Assembly (NCBI RefSeq): GCF_004745425.1
Contig: NZ_PGGK01000007.1
Coordinates: forward strand, 1-64,000
From: Methanolobus halotolerans
Lineage (GTDB): Archaea > Halobacteriota > Methanosarcinia > Methanosarcinales > Methanosarcinaceae
Direction of reading: 5' to 3'
Length of the DNA stretch: 64,000 bases
Part shown: positions 25,751 to 34,533 of the stretch, piece after piece
Layout of the letters: each line of letters opens with the position of its first letter
How positions within the stretch are numbered: position 1 is the first letter of the stretch
Translations under genes and position numbers: made by a program
Notes under the pieces: generated by a model
Databases searched by the model: none
Told to the model about the DNA's origin: nothing
The model's input: only the letters and a program-made list of their open reading frames with translations

Positions 25751-27367
25751 TCATAGATCCACTGCTGCTTCCAGACGTTCTTTCTCTGTGAGTTGAGAGA
25801 GAACGGTTTGGGGGTCACCCATGTCCACGATCTTGCCGTTTCTCATAAGAGCAACGCGGTCACATATCTCCTGCAGGAAATCCATGTCATGGGATACGAT
25901 AATAAAGGTATCACCCATCTTTTCACGTGCCGTCAGGATAGATTTTGTGACATCCTTCTTTGTGATCGGGTCCATTGTACCTGTTGGCTCATCCATTACA
26001 ATTATAACCGGTTCTTTCATCAGGATCTGAGCGAGCGCAACCCTGTGCCTTTCTCCTTCACTGATCTCATCTGACATCTTGGATAATATAGATTTTGCCT
26101 TATCTTCAGTAAAACCGGTTGACATCAAAGTATTGATGGCTTTCCTGACAGCAAGTTCATAGGGGAGGTCAATACCTATGGATTCTGTGAGATTGTCAAT
26201 GATCGTCCTGTGATTGTAAAGACCATATTCCTGATGCAGGATCCCCATATACTGCAAGGCGCGACCCCTGCATTCAGGCCCGGGTTTTTTCATATCGATC
26301 CATTCGTCACCGACCCTTACCTGGACCTCTCCGCTGGTCGGCTGTACTATACCCATAAGTATCTCTGAGGTCGTTGTCTTCCCTGCACCACTTGTGCCTG
26401 CAAGTCCGAATATCTCACTTTCATTTACCTCAAAGGAGACATCATTAACGGCATAGACCACACCCCTGCTGACAGAAATATATTTTTTGACAAGGTTCTC
26501 GACCCTGATAAGCGGATCACCTATCTCAACGTCGCATCCCTTCTCAATAACACATACACGCTGCATGAACTCCTTTGCGACATCAGCCGGCGAACCTTGA
26601 CTGACTATGGCACCTTCTTCCAGTATAATAGCATTGTCTGCAAGGTCCTCGACGACATCAGACCAGTGAGATGTGATCACCATGGTCATGTTGTATTCCC
26701 TGACGGCCTTTTCGATAACGTCATGTACGACCTTTGCGGTGCGGGGATCAAGAGTACCTGTAGGCTCATCAGCTATCAGCAGCATTGGATCTCTTACAAG
26801 CTGGCGTGCCAGTACAACCCTTTGTTTCTCACCACCGCTCAGGTCACGGGCAACATGCATCATGCGATGGGAAAGCTCAACCTTTTCCAGAAGGTCCACT
26901 GCCCTGCTCAGGGCATCTTCACTATTTACCCCTATCTCGGTCAGGGAATTCACGACATTTGCAATAACCCTGTCATCACCATAAAGTGCGAAAGTACGCT
27001 GGAGCATTATCGCAATCCTTTTGGTGATGTCCCTTCTCTTTGGATCATGCAGCGGGAGTTTGACAAAATCAACATCAAAGGGTTTTAAAGTTTCGTCACT
27101 GCAACCGGGGCATTCCTCCCCTGCCTTGCTCGGAGGTTCTATATGACCGCATTTCTCACATCTTGCGAGATGATAGATAACTTCACCACTTATGCCTTCA
27201 TACTCCTCGACTCCACGCAGGACGTGCATCAGTACAGTTTTGCCTGAACCGCTTCTTCCCAGAATACCCAGCACTTCACCTTCATTGATATTCAGGTTGA
27301 TATCTTTCAGAGCTTTAACACCGTCGAATTCCAGTGAAAGGTCTTTGACCTCTATTAATACTACCAT
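25751..27367 (-). CDS. atwA: Methyl-coenzyme M reductase system component A2 (ATPase)
   Basis: This soluble ABC-type ATPase has two nucleotide-binding domains in one 538-aa chain. Domain 1 has Walker A GRSGSGKTVL and signature LSGGEKQRVVLARQL with Walker B LLIADEPTGTLDP. Domain 2 has Walker A GTSGAGKTTTSE, signature ISEGERHRVALAQI and IIVMDEPTGTMDP. A zinc-like insert CEKCGHIEPPSKAGEECPGC sits in domain 1, typical for A2. A2 supplies ATP hydrolysis for reductive activation of MCR. The ATG at 27367 follows GCGGAGGAAATCG; the frame opens 9 codons earlier without a signal. It is first gene of the seven-gene activation operon. Confidence 0.95.
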   Translation of the reverse strand: MVVLIEVKDLSLEFDGVKALKDINLNINEGEVLGILGRSGSGKTVLMHVLRGVEEYEGISGEVIYHLARCEKCGHIEPPSKAGEECPGCSDETLKPFDVDFVKLPLHDPKRRDITKRIAIMLQRTFALYGDDRVIANVVNSLTEIGVNSEDALSRAVDLLEKVELSHRMMHVARDLSGGEKQRVVLARQLVRDPMLLIADEPTGTLDPRTAKVVHDVIEKAVREYNMTMVITSHWSDVVEDLADNAIILEEGAIVSQGSPADVAKEFMQRVCVIEKGCDVEIGDPLIRVENLVKKYISVSRGVVYAVNDVSFEVNESEIFGLAGTSGAGKTTTSEILMGIVQPTSGEVQVRVGDEWIDMKKPGPECRGRALQYMGILHQEYGLYNHRTIIDNLTESIGIDLPYELAVRKAINTLMSTGFTEDKAKSILSKMSDEISEGERHRVALAQILMKEPVIIVMDEPTGTMDPITKKDVTKSILTAREKMGDTFIIVSHDMDFLQEICDRVALMRNGKIVDMGDPQTVLSQLTEKERLEAAVDL

Positions 27368-27446
27368 ACGATTTCCTCCGCTTATTGAATGCATGGGAGT
27401 TACTGTCCATTATAGGTTTCTATGCATACATATGCAAATTACTTAA

Positions 27447-27473
27447 CAGTTTTGTACACTGCGTACAAAACTG
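27447..27473. promoter_or_regulatory. 11-bp inverted repeat upstream of atwA, likely operator
   Basis: CAGTTTTGTAC (27447-27457) and GTACAAAACTG (27463-27473) are perfect arms around ACTGC. The site is 80-106 nt upstream of the atwA start. Between it and the gene lie a second palindrome TGCATA-CA-TATGCA (27423-27436) and an AT-rich stretch that could hold the TATA box. The spacing suits a dimeric regulator acting just upstream of the promoter of the MCR-activation operon. The regulator is unknown. Confidence 0.55.
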
Positions 27474-27602
27474 ACTGGATAGAACCCATACATACCAAAT
27501 GATAACATGTTAATGATTTTTTAAATAAATTATATTTGGATTATTGAACTCACTACATAAACATAACGCACATATTTATCACTGTTAACTTCTAAAAACC
27601 AG

Positions 27603-28436
27603 CTATTGATTCTGTTTTTGCAATGTATGCAAGTCAAACATATTTTTTACAACTGTTGCTACCTCAAGAATGTTATCAACTACCACATCCGCAGCTTCAC
27701 GCAGTATTTGAGGCCTCTCATCGCCCTGCTGTACTGTCAGAACACCCACATCTGCTAGCCTCAGTGCAAGAATGTCGTTCATCCCGTCACCTACCATGAC
27801 CACGGAATCATAGTTTTCCTTAAGTTCCCGGACAATCCTTTCCTTATCCCTGGTCGTAGCGATCCCATGTACAACATTCATGGGAATGCCTACGGACAAA
27901 GCAAGCTTTTCAAGGTTATGGTAACCATCTCCAGACGCTATGAAGACATCAGCACCCATATCCTGCAGAAGTCTGATAGTTGCAGGTGTATCCGAGTACA
28001 TTCTCCCCCCCGTACTCAGCACATAGGACACAAGGTTTTCCTGTGCATCGACTATAATGCCTGCAGCCAGATAGAATATATCCGGACAATGCCCTTTGAC
28101 AATAGATATTACATCGTTCACATCACTTATACATACATTACTTTTCCTGATTATCCTATATACCTCATCAACCCGGAAAGGACGGCTTGCGCAACTGATC
28201 TCAAGTTTGACATTATATTTGTCTATCAGACTATAAAGAGTAAGCTGCGGATCACAATACGCGATATCTTCAAGATCGGCATTGACCACTACCAGGGCAC
28301 GGTGAGGTTTCTGAGCTACCAGAAGAGTGGACTGGATATCTTCCAGGATGATACCGGTACTTGCTTCTTTTGCCACACGGTACATGTGAAGCAAGGTACC
28401 TGCACTGTCGAAAACCACAGCCACTTGTTTTTGCAT
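27603..28436 (-). CDS. HAD-superfamily hydrolase (soluble P-type ATPase-like)
   Basis: The 277-aa protein has HAD motif I FDSAGTLLHMY, motif II in DVFIASGDG, motif III Lys in TRDKERIVREL, and motif IV MVGDGMNDILALRLADVGV, which resembles P-type ATPase phosphatase domains. The second motif I residue is Ser-Ala instead of x-Asp, so phosphotransfer chemistry may be limited. The substrate is unknown. I take the start at 28436 (MQKQVAVVF), the family-like N-terminus; the frame is open to 28514. It lies 235 nt upstream of atwA on the same strand, separated by the operator region, so it is likely its own transcript. Confidence 0.85.
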   Translation of the reverse strand: MQKQVAVVFDSAGTLLHMYRVAKEASTGIILEDIQSTLLVAQKPHRALVVVNADLEDIAYCDPQLTLYSLIDKYNVKLEISCASRPFRVDEVYRIIRKSNVCISDVNDVISIVKGHCPDIFYLAAGIIVDAQENLVSYVLSTGGRMYSDTPATIRLLQDMGADVFIASGDGYHNLEKLALSVGIPMNVVHGIATTRDKERIVRELKENYDSVVMVGDGMNDILALRLADVGVLTVQQGDERPQILREAADVVVDNILEVATVVKNMFDLHTLQKQNQ

Positions 28437-28555
28437 ACGCTTGATTTGCTCAGAAGTATAATTACTTTTACGCTGGTAAAGCATATAAGCAGGAAATGTG
28501 TGGTTGTGTCGCATAAGTATATGTAGAAGCGAAAATAACCCTGTTCAGGGATACA

Positions 28556-29263
28556 ATGCCAAACAAGAATCTAAAAACCGCATTGCTGATCATCCTGGTC
28601 CTTTTATTTTTCACAACGCTTTTTGCACCGGGCAGCAAAGCTTACCCAAAACTCAATCCCATGCCCTGGGAAAATACAACGATCTCAGTCTATATCGATG
28701 ACCGGAATCTCCCCGAGCACTACAGTCCAAGTTACATGGCCCAGATAGAGAGTGCTCTTGAGTACTGGAGCAATGGTGGCAATGGCCAGTTGGATTACAA
28801 TCCGGATTTTGTCATAGTTGAAGAAGAAGATGCGGATATCCTCATAATGTGGGTGGAGAACCTGGAAGAGGATGCAGGTGCCCCGGAAGGAGTTGCAGGT
28901 TTTGCAAGGCCCTATGAGATCGATGGCAAATACAAGCGTGTGGAAATAGTACTGGAGGTCGGCAACTATCAGGGCTATGCATGGAAACAGTATGGAGACA
29001 CGACCATGAGAGAGCTGGCCACACACGAGATAGGGCACGCTCTTGGACTGGGTCACAGCAACGACAAAGACGATATAATGTATCCAAGCTATGAACAGAA
29101 GGATGAAGCAAATCCCATACTCCTTGAAGCCACCCGTCCCTTCCTGATAGTTGCTATCGTCATAGCATCGCTGCTGATACTGTATCATGGTGCAGGATGG
29201 CTACATTCCAGGAACAGAAGGGAGAAGATAGAGGAAGAGGTATTCGGCAGGAAGGAAAAATGA
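28556..29263 (+). CDS. Membrane-anchored matrixin-type zinc metalloprotease
   Basis: The 235-aa protein has an N-terminal signal or anchor helix (ALLIILVLLFFTTLFA), a matrixin-like catalytic domain (about residues 35-190) with zinc site THEIGHALGLGHS (HExxHxxGxxH) and Met-turn DDIMYPSY, then a C-terminal membrane helix (FLIVAIVIASLLILY) and a basic tail. It is expected to act outside the cell membrane on proteins. The stop overlaps the ogt start (ATGA). Such small archaeal matrixins are rare relatives of animal MMPs; the natural target is unknown. Confidence 0.9.
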   Translation: MPNKNLKTALLIILVLLFFTTLFAPGSKAYPKLNPMPWENTTISVYIDDRNLPEHYSPSYMAQIESALEYWSNGGNGQLDYNPDFVIVEEEDADILIMWVENLEEDAGAPEGVAGFARPYEIDGKYKRVEIVLEVGNYQGYAWKQYGDTTMRELATHEIGHALGLGHSNDKDDIMYPSYEQKDEANPILLEATRPFLIVAIVIASLLILYHGAGWLHSRNRREKIEEEVFGRKEK

Positions 29264-29640
29264 GGCAGAACACTGTTTTCCAGGACATACTGCGTTATTT
29301 CAGCGGGGAAAAGGTGGATTTCTCTGATCATGAGCTTGACCTCTCAGAACTCACGGAATTTCAGAGAAAAGTACTCACCGAGACCAGGAAGATCCCCTAT
29401 GGCCATACGATCACATATGCCGAGCTTGCCTGCCGCATAGGAAAAGAAGATGCAGTGCGGGCCGTAGGCGGTGCGCTTGCCAGAAATCCTTACCCGGTCG
29501 TGATACCCTGCCACAGGATAGTCTCATCGTCCGGAGTTGGCGGATTTTGCGGGGAAACCTGCGGTGCGAAAGTGGAGTTTAAGAGGGAAATGCTGGAAAT
29601 GGAGATGAGAACATGTTCGGATGGACAGGAAGGACAGTGA
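29260..29640 (+). CDS. ogt: Methylated-DNA--protein-cysteine methyltransferase
   Basis: This suicide repair enzyme transfers the methyl group from O6-methylguanine to its own Cys. The 126-aa protein has the DNA-binding helix region KIPYGHTITYAELACRIGKE, AVRAVGGALARNPYPVVIPC and the active site PCHR. It is shorter than two-domain Ogt proteins, with the N-terminal domain reduced to about 30 residues. ATGA overlap with the protease gene upstream and 28-nt overlap with the oxidoreductase downstream put it in one operon. Confidence 0.93.
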   Translation: MRQNTVFQDILRYFSGEKVDFSDHELDLSELTEFQRKVLTETRKIPYGHTITYAELACRIGKEDAVRAVGGALARNPYPVVIPCHRIVSSSGVGGFCGETCGAKVEFKREMLEMEMRTCSDGQEGQ

Positions 29641-31331
29641 TCGTTGACCTCGGGAACAATGCGATCACCGAATCAAGAACAAAAAGAAAGGATGCAGAGA
29701 AGTTTATTGGCGGACGTGGCATGGGCTGCACTCTCATGGACAGGATGGCAGAGACGGAAGTTGGGCCGTTTAGCCCGGACAACCCGATAATTTTCAGTAC
29801 CGGTCCCCTTACAGGAACTTCTGCTCCCCTTTCAGGACATTTTAGCATTTGCACGAGATCCCCCATTACAAGAACCATCTTTGATTCCAATTCAGGAGGA
29901 AGCTTCGGAGCAGAGATGAAATTTGCAGGTATTGATTCACTGGTAATTACCGGAAAGTCGGAAACGCCCGTTTACTTACACATCGAGGACGAAGAAATTG
30001 AGCTACTGCCTGCAGACCACCTGTGGGGCAAGAATACCACCGAGATAACCGGACTACTTGAATCCAGAGGAAAGGTCGCATGTATCGGCAAGGCAGGCGA
30101 GAAGATGATCCCCATGGCCAGCATGGTCAATGACCGCATTTATCCCGGAGGACGCGGAGGACACGGAGCTGTGATGGGTTCAAAGAACCTGAAGGCAGTG
30201 GTCGTCAAAGGAAGCAATGTGCCTGAGATCGCGGATATTGATGCTTTTGACAAAGCGGTTGAGAGGGCAAACCGCCTTCTGGTTGCAAACCCTCCTGCAT
30301 CCAAGGGACTTGCCAGCTACGGGACACCGGTCTTTGTGAACCTGCTCAGCTACATGGGCATCCTGCCTGCAGATAATTTCAGGAAAAAGGAATTTGCAGG
30401 TGCGCAGAAGATCTCAGGGGAATTCATCCGGGAGAACTACGAAATACACAAAACACCCTGCGATGCCTGTCCCATCGGATGCAAGAGAACATTCAACGAT
30501 GGTACGCCTGTTCCTGACTATGATGCGGTCTGGACCTTCGGGCCGAATATCGGGAACGACGACCTTAGAACCATCATCGAGCTAAACAGCATCTGCCTTG
30601 AGTATGGTCTGGACCCGGTGTCATGTGGTGCTTCCATTGCTGCATATATGGAATTGAACTCCTTCACTGCCGCAGACCTTGACCTGAAAGGCCTTCTCCG
30701 AGAGATTGGCGAGGGTAAGAGCGAACTCTCTGTCGGTTCGTACTCTTATCTCTGCTCAAAGGGTGCTAAGGATATCAGCATGAGCGTAATGGGACTGGAG
30801 ATATCTGGCTATGATCCCCGGGAAATGGCAGGGATGGCACTTGCATATGCAACATCCAACAGGGGAGGATGCCACCTGAATGCATTTATGGTAGCACCCG
30901 AGATTATGGGAAAGCCCATGCTTCTCAAAAGACAGGGCCTGGATGGCAAGGCTGCCCTTGTGCAGTACTTCCAGAATCTTTCGGCAGTTATCGATTCACT
31001 GGTGATATGCCCCTTCACAGCCTTTGCCATGGGCGAGGTCGAGCTTGCAGCCCTGCTGAGTGCTGCAACAGGTGTTGATCGCTCTGCGGAGGAATTACTT
31101 TGTGCAGGAGAGCGCATATACAACCTGGAGAGAGTTTTTAACAGAAGGCCAGGCATCCCGATCAATAATGATACTTTACCGGATAGGTTCTTCGGAAAAG
31201 ACGGGATTGACAAAGAAATGTTTGAAAGAGCGCTGTCAGAATACCATCATTTCAGAGGATGGAATGAGAACGGAGTTCCTACACGGAAAAAACTCGGGGA
31301 GTTGAGTATTGCCGGAGAAACCGGGACTTAA
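29613..31331 (+). CDS. Tungsten-type aldehyde:ferredoxin oxidoreductase family protein
   Basis: The 572-aa AOR-family enzyme oxidises aldehydes to acids with ferredoxin, using a bis-pterin tungsten cofactor. The N-terminal pterin-binding domain has IGGRGMGCTLMDRM, TGPLTGTSAPLSGHF and GGRGGHGAVMGSKNLKAV. The [4Fe-4S] ligands are CDACPIGC (CxxCxxxC) with a later Cys in VICPFTAF. The family member's exact substrate is not readable. It is somewhat shorter than Pyrococcus AOR (605 aa) but all domains are represented. GGAGATGAGAAC precedes the ATG, which lies inside ogt. Confidence 0.92.
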   Translation: MFGWTGRTVIVDLGNNAITESRTKRKDAEKFIGGRGMGCTLMDRMAETEVGPFSPDNPIIFSTGPLTGTSAPLSGHFSICTRSPITRTIFDSNSGGSFGAEMKFAGIDSLVITGKSETPVYLHIEDEEIELLPADHLWGKNTTEITGLLESRGKVACIGKAGEKMIPMASMVNDRIYPGGRGGHGAVMGSKNLKAVVVKGSNVPEIADIDAFDKAVERANRLLVANPPASKGLASYGTPVFVNLLSYMGILPADNFRKKEFAGAQKISGEFIRENYEIHKTPCDACPIGCKRTFNDGTPVPDYDAVWTFGPNIGNDDLRTIIELNSICLEYGLDPVSCGASIAAYMELNSFTAADLDLKGLLREIGEGKSELSVGSYSYLCSKGAKDISMSVMGLEISGYDPREMAGMALAYATSNRGGCHLNAFMVAPEIMGKPMLLKRQGLDGKAALVQYFQNLSAVIDSLVICPFTAFAMGEVELAALLSAATGVDRSAEELLCAGERIYNLERVFNRRPGIPINNDTLPDRFFGKDGIDKEMFERALSEYHHFRGWNENGVPTRKKLGELSIAGETGT

Positions 31332-31528
31332 TTTACGTAATAAGTGCAGGCAGAGCAAGATATGACAGAGAACTAACAATTTGATTTATATACTTGAATG
31401 TTTAACTTAGTGCCTGATATAAAATAGTTCCGGTTTCTGCAATCATAGGTAAACTTGATATATAGAATAGGGAATTATACTCACAAATTATTGCCACTAA
31501 TATCTTTTCGAATTTGGAGGATTATAAA

Positions 31529-31912
31529 ATGAAAGTACAAGTAGAAGTTAAAGAGCTCAAAGAAGGAAAATACGTCATCGTCGACGACGAGCCCTGTATG
31601 ATCAAGAGTATATCAAAGTCGAAGCCAGGAAAGCATGGTTCTGCAAAAGCAAGGATCGATGTCATAGGACTGTTCGATGGACAGAAGAGATCCTTTGTGG
31701 GTCCTATCTCAGACAAGACCTATGTACCTATTGTCGAGAGGAAAACAGCCCAGGTGCTTAACGTTAAAGGCAACATTGCCCAGCTAATGGACATGGGTGA
31801 CTTCTCTACCTTCGAGCTGACCATACCTGAGGAATACAAGGATAGGGTTACAGAAGGCGGAGAGATCACATATATTACTGCAATGGGCAAATCGAAGATC
31901 GAAATGAGATGA
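31529..31912 (+). CDS. eif5a: Translation initiation factor aIF5A
   Basis: The 127-aa protein is full length, with an N-terminal SH3-like domain and C-terminal OB fold. The hypusination loop is KSKPGKHGSAKAR, where the Lys after PG is expected to carry deoxyhypusine or hypusine. It promotes peptide bond formation at difficult sequences. TTGGAGGATTATAAA precedes ATG 31529 (an in-frame TTG at 31514 lies inside the ribosome binding site). The agmatinase gene begins 28 nt after the stop, which links the factor to polyamine supply. Confidence 0.96.
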   Translation: MKVQVEVKELKEGKYVIVDDEPCMIKSISKSKPGKHGSAKARIDVIGLFDGQKRSFVGPISDKTYVPIVERKTAQVLNVKGNIAQLMDMGDFSTFELTIPEEYKDRVTEGGEITYITAMGKSKIEMR

Positions 31913-31940
31913 TAAGCCTCATTTCCCATTCTTTTTAACG

Positions 31941-32810
31941 ATGTTCCACAAAGCTGAGATGATGGATGCCCTTGCAGACTACGAATCTGCAAGATATGTA
32001 ATATTCGGCGTTCCTTTTGACGGCACTTCATCATATCGGTCCGGAAGCCGCTGGGCACCGGATGCCATGAGAAAGGCTTCAGAGAATTTCGAAACCTACA
32101 ATGCTTATTTTGATATTGACTACGAAGACCTGCTTATACACGATGCCGGGAACCTGGAACACTACGTGAACGTGGATGAGACACTTGAGGAGCTTTCCTT
32201 TGCCGTGGAGCCTATTGTCGCTGACGGGAAGCTTCCCATCATGCTTGGCGGAGAGCACTCGCTCACCCTCCCATGCGTTAAGGCCTGTGCCAGACATGCA
32301 GACGAGGATATCGGGTTTGTCGTACTTGATGCACATTTCGATCTGAGGGAAGAATACTGCGGTGTCAAATACAATCATGCATGTGTCTCCCGACACGTCC
32401 TGAATGAAGTTACGGACAAATATGTGACCATTGGTGTTCGCAGCGGTCCCAGGGAGGAATGGGCCTTTGCAAAGGAGAACGGTATTAAATACTATACTCC
32501 GGATGACGTCCGCGAGACAGGGACCAAGGAAATTCTCTCAGAAATTAGTGATTACCTGGGATGCTCAAAGATATATCTTTCTCTGGATATGGATGCACTT
32601 GACCCGGCGTATGCACCGGGGCTTGGCACACCCGAACCCTTCGGACTAAGTGATATTGAAGTAAGGGACATAATACATGCTCTTGCACCAAGATCAGTGG
32701 GTTTTGATATCGTTGAGATATCACCCGAATACGATAATGGCCAGAGTGCGTTGCTCGGTACCAAGCTGCTCAGGGAATTCATCGCGGCCCATGCCGCAAG
32801 TGAGAGGTAG
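31941..32810 (+). CDS. speB: Agmatinase (ureohydrolase family)
   Basis: The 289-aa manganese ureohydrolase hydrolyses agmatine to putrescine and urea. Metal ligands are in LGGEHSLTLP, VVLDAHFDLREEY (DxHxD) and LSLDMDALDPAYAPG (DxD). The sequence is agmatinase-like rather than arginase-like. The downstream position after aIF5A is common in archaea and fits a polyamine route feeding hypusine formation. No strong ribosome binding site is visible before the ATG at 31941; a start at the ATG six codons later is possible. Confidence 0.92.
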   Translation: MFHKAEMMDALADYESARYVIFGVPFDGTSSYRSGSRWAPDAMRKASENFETYNAYFDIDYEDLLIHDAGNLEHYVNVDETLEELSFAVEPIVADGKLPIMLGGEHSLTLPCVKACARHADEDIGFVVLDAHFDLREEYCGVKYNHACVSRHVLNEVTDKYVTIGVRSGPREEWAFAKENGIKYYTPDDVRETGTKEILSEISDYLGCSKIYLSLDMDALDPAYAPGLGTPEPFGLSDIEVRDIIHALAPRSVGFDIVEISPEYDNGQSALLGTKLLREFIAAHAASER

Positions 32811-33153
32811 TTTTAAGACTGCATATATAGCTAGTAACCTTGTCCATCAAAAACGGCTATAAATGTCAAATAAAAGAACCGGATCTTTCATTCGGTATCT
32901 ATATCTACAAGCTCCAGTCTTGTTTCTCCATCCCTCCGGATCTTCTTCAAGAAACAGGTCGATACCTATCCCATAATACCTGATTTGCCGTACATATTAA
33001 ATTTACAGTATCCCGCCTCCCATTATTATCGACAGAAACGGTCTTGCCGATTAGTCGATACCGTACAACGGCACAGCAGTAAAAAATCACCTTCGACCGG
33101 TTTCATACTCAGTTAATTATTTACATATCCCGGACAATGGTGCTATTGAGAAT
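32811..33153. other. Intergenic region with possible decayed minus-strand gene
   Basis: On the minus strand between about 33100 and 32888, protein-like segments occur in different frames: VVRYRLIGKTVSVDNNGRRD, YYGIGIDLFLEEDPEG and finally KKIRRDGETRLELVDIDTE before a stop at 32888-32890. They could be one small gene broken by frameshifts, or chance. I see no conserved family. No RNA gene is evident. Confidence 0.3.
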
Positions 33154-33807
33154 ATGAACGATGAAGTAGAAGTTGTATGTCCGTCATGCTCACCTAAAAT
33201 AGAGGTGCCTCATGATGTATTGAAGTCAGGTCAGAATATTATTGTGCAGTGCCAGGAATGCGGAAACGTTCATCCCACCACGATAGAGAGACCGAAAAAT
33301 GCCGATGTGAAGGTAATAATCAGCAGAGGAGAGGAATCCTTTAGCTGTATGCATAGAATGACGTCCGAAGATGTCATCAGAGTTGAGGACGAGATTATAA
33401 TCGATGATGAAGAAAACGATGAAGTATATCCTATCATCGTAACTGCCATCGATACAGATATAAAAAGAGTCAATGCTGCAATAGCCCCGGATATTAATAC
33501 CATATGGGGAAGAGCCATCGATGAAGTGATCGTCAGGATATCCGTACACCAGGGCAGAAAGACACAGGCTATTGAAAAGCGAGTTCCCGGCGGATATGAA
33601 TTCACGATAGGAACTGATGATAAAGCGGATCAGACGGATTTCAGGATAACCAAGATCAAGAAACGAGATGGCGCCTTCCTGTCCAGCAAAGGCAGTACTG
33701 TCGAAGCCAAAGATATCAAGAGAGTATTTGCAGACGAAGCAAAAAGGCAGGGATGGGGAGAAGGCAGAACAGCATGGAGTATGCGAGGCAGAAGGAGAGA
33801 TTGGTAA
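33154..33807 (+). CDS. HVO_0476-family zinc finger protein
   Basis: This 217-aa protein has two Cys pairs at the N-terminus (VCPSCSPK and [12 protein letters not shown]) forming a likely zinc ribbon, a beta-rich middle domain (about residues 50-150) and a basic C-terminus ([20 protein letters not shown]). The family is archaeal and of unknown function; the ribbon and basic tail suggest nucleic-acid binding. The 3' end overlaps pcm by 34 nt, so the two are translated from one mRNA. Confidence 0.85.
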   Translation: MNDEVEVVCPSCSPKIEVPHDVLKSGQNIIVQCQECGNVHPTTIERPKNADVKVIISRGEESFSCMHRMTSEDVIRVEDEIIIDDEENDEVYPIIVTAIDTDIKRVNAAIAPDINTIWGRAIDEVIVRISVHQGRKTQAIEKRVPGGYEFTIGTDDKADQTDFRITKIKKRDGAFLSSKGSTVEAKDIKRVFADEAKRQGWGEGRTAWSMRGRRRDW

Positions 33808-34430
33808 GTTCCCTCAGCAGTTACGGGATCAGTGATAGAGTACTTGATGCGCTGAGAAAGGTGCCAAGGCATCTTTTCGTTCCCGAGGTTCACCGTGACA
33901 GATCATACGTCGATACACCTCTGTCCATAGGTTACGCCCAGACTATTTCTGCACCACATATGGTTGCCATTATGTGCGATCTGCTTGAGCTTGAGATAGG
34001 GCTCAAGGTACTTGAGGTCGGAGCCGGATCAGGATATAATGCCGCGGTCATGGCTGAACTTGTGGACAGTAAAGGTAAGATATACTCTGTGGAGCGTCTG
34101 GAACCGCTTGCCGGATTCGCCAGGGTCAACCTGGAAAAAGCCGGATATGATAATGTAGATATCATTCTTGCAGATGGCAGTCTGGGATACCCGCAGGAAG
34201 CGCCCTACGACAGGATATGTGTGACGGCATCAGCACCCTGCACTCCCCGGGCACTGGTGGAGCAACTCAGGACAGGCGGCCTTATGGCAATACCCGAGGG
34301 AGATATGTATCAGCACCTATACCTCATAAAAAAAGAAGATGATGGCAGTCTTGTCAGAAAAGATTGCGGAGGCGTGACCTTCGTACCACTTATGGGAGCT
34401 AACGGCTTCAGGTTCGAATCAAAACCCTGA
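33774..34430 (+). CDS. pcm: Protein-L-isoaspartate O-methyltransferase
   Basis: This enzyme methylates isoaspartyl residues in aged proteins with SAM to start their repair. The 218-aa protein has [20 protein letters not shown], the family motif [16 protein letters not shown] motif [19 protein letters not shown] and [10 protein letters not shown]. The start at 33774 ([11 protein letters not shown]) follows GGGGAGAAGG; a start 7 codons earlier is possible. It overlaps the preceding zinc finger gene. Confidence 0.93.
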   Translation: MEYARQKERLVSSLSSYGISDRVLDALRKVPRHLFVPEVHRDRSYVDTPLSIGYAQTISAPHMVAIMCDLLELEIGLKVLEVGAGSGYNAAVMAELVDSKGKIYSVERLEPLAGFARVNLEKAGYDNVDIILADGSLGYPQEAPYDRICVTASAPCTPRALVEQLRTGGLMAIPEGDMYQHLYLIKKEDDGSLVRKDCGGVTFVPLMGANGFRFESKP

Positions 34431-34533
34431 AAAGCCAGCAGTGAAAAAGTATAATGCATAGATATTTTTCAATTCAACCGTTCCGCACATAGAACCTATT
34501 GATGACCTTTTGCAGGTATTCCGGGGAGATATT

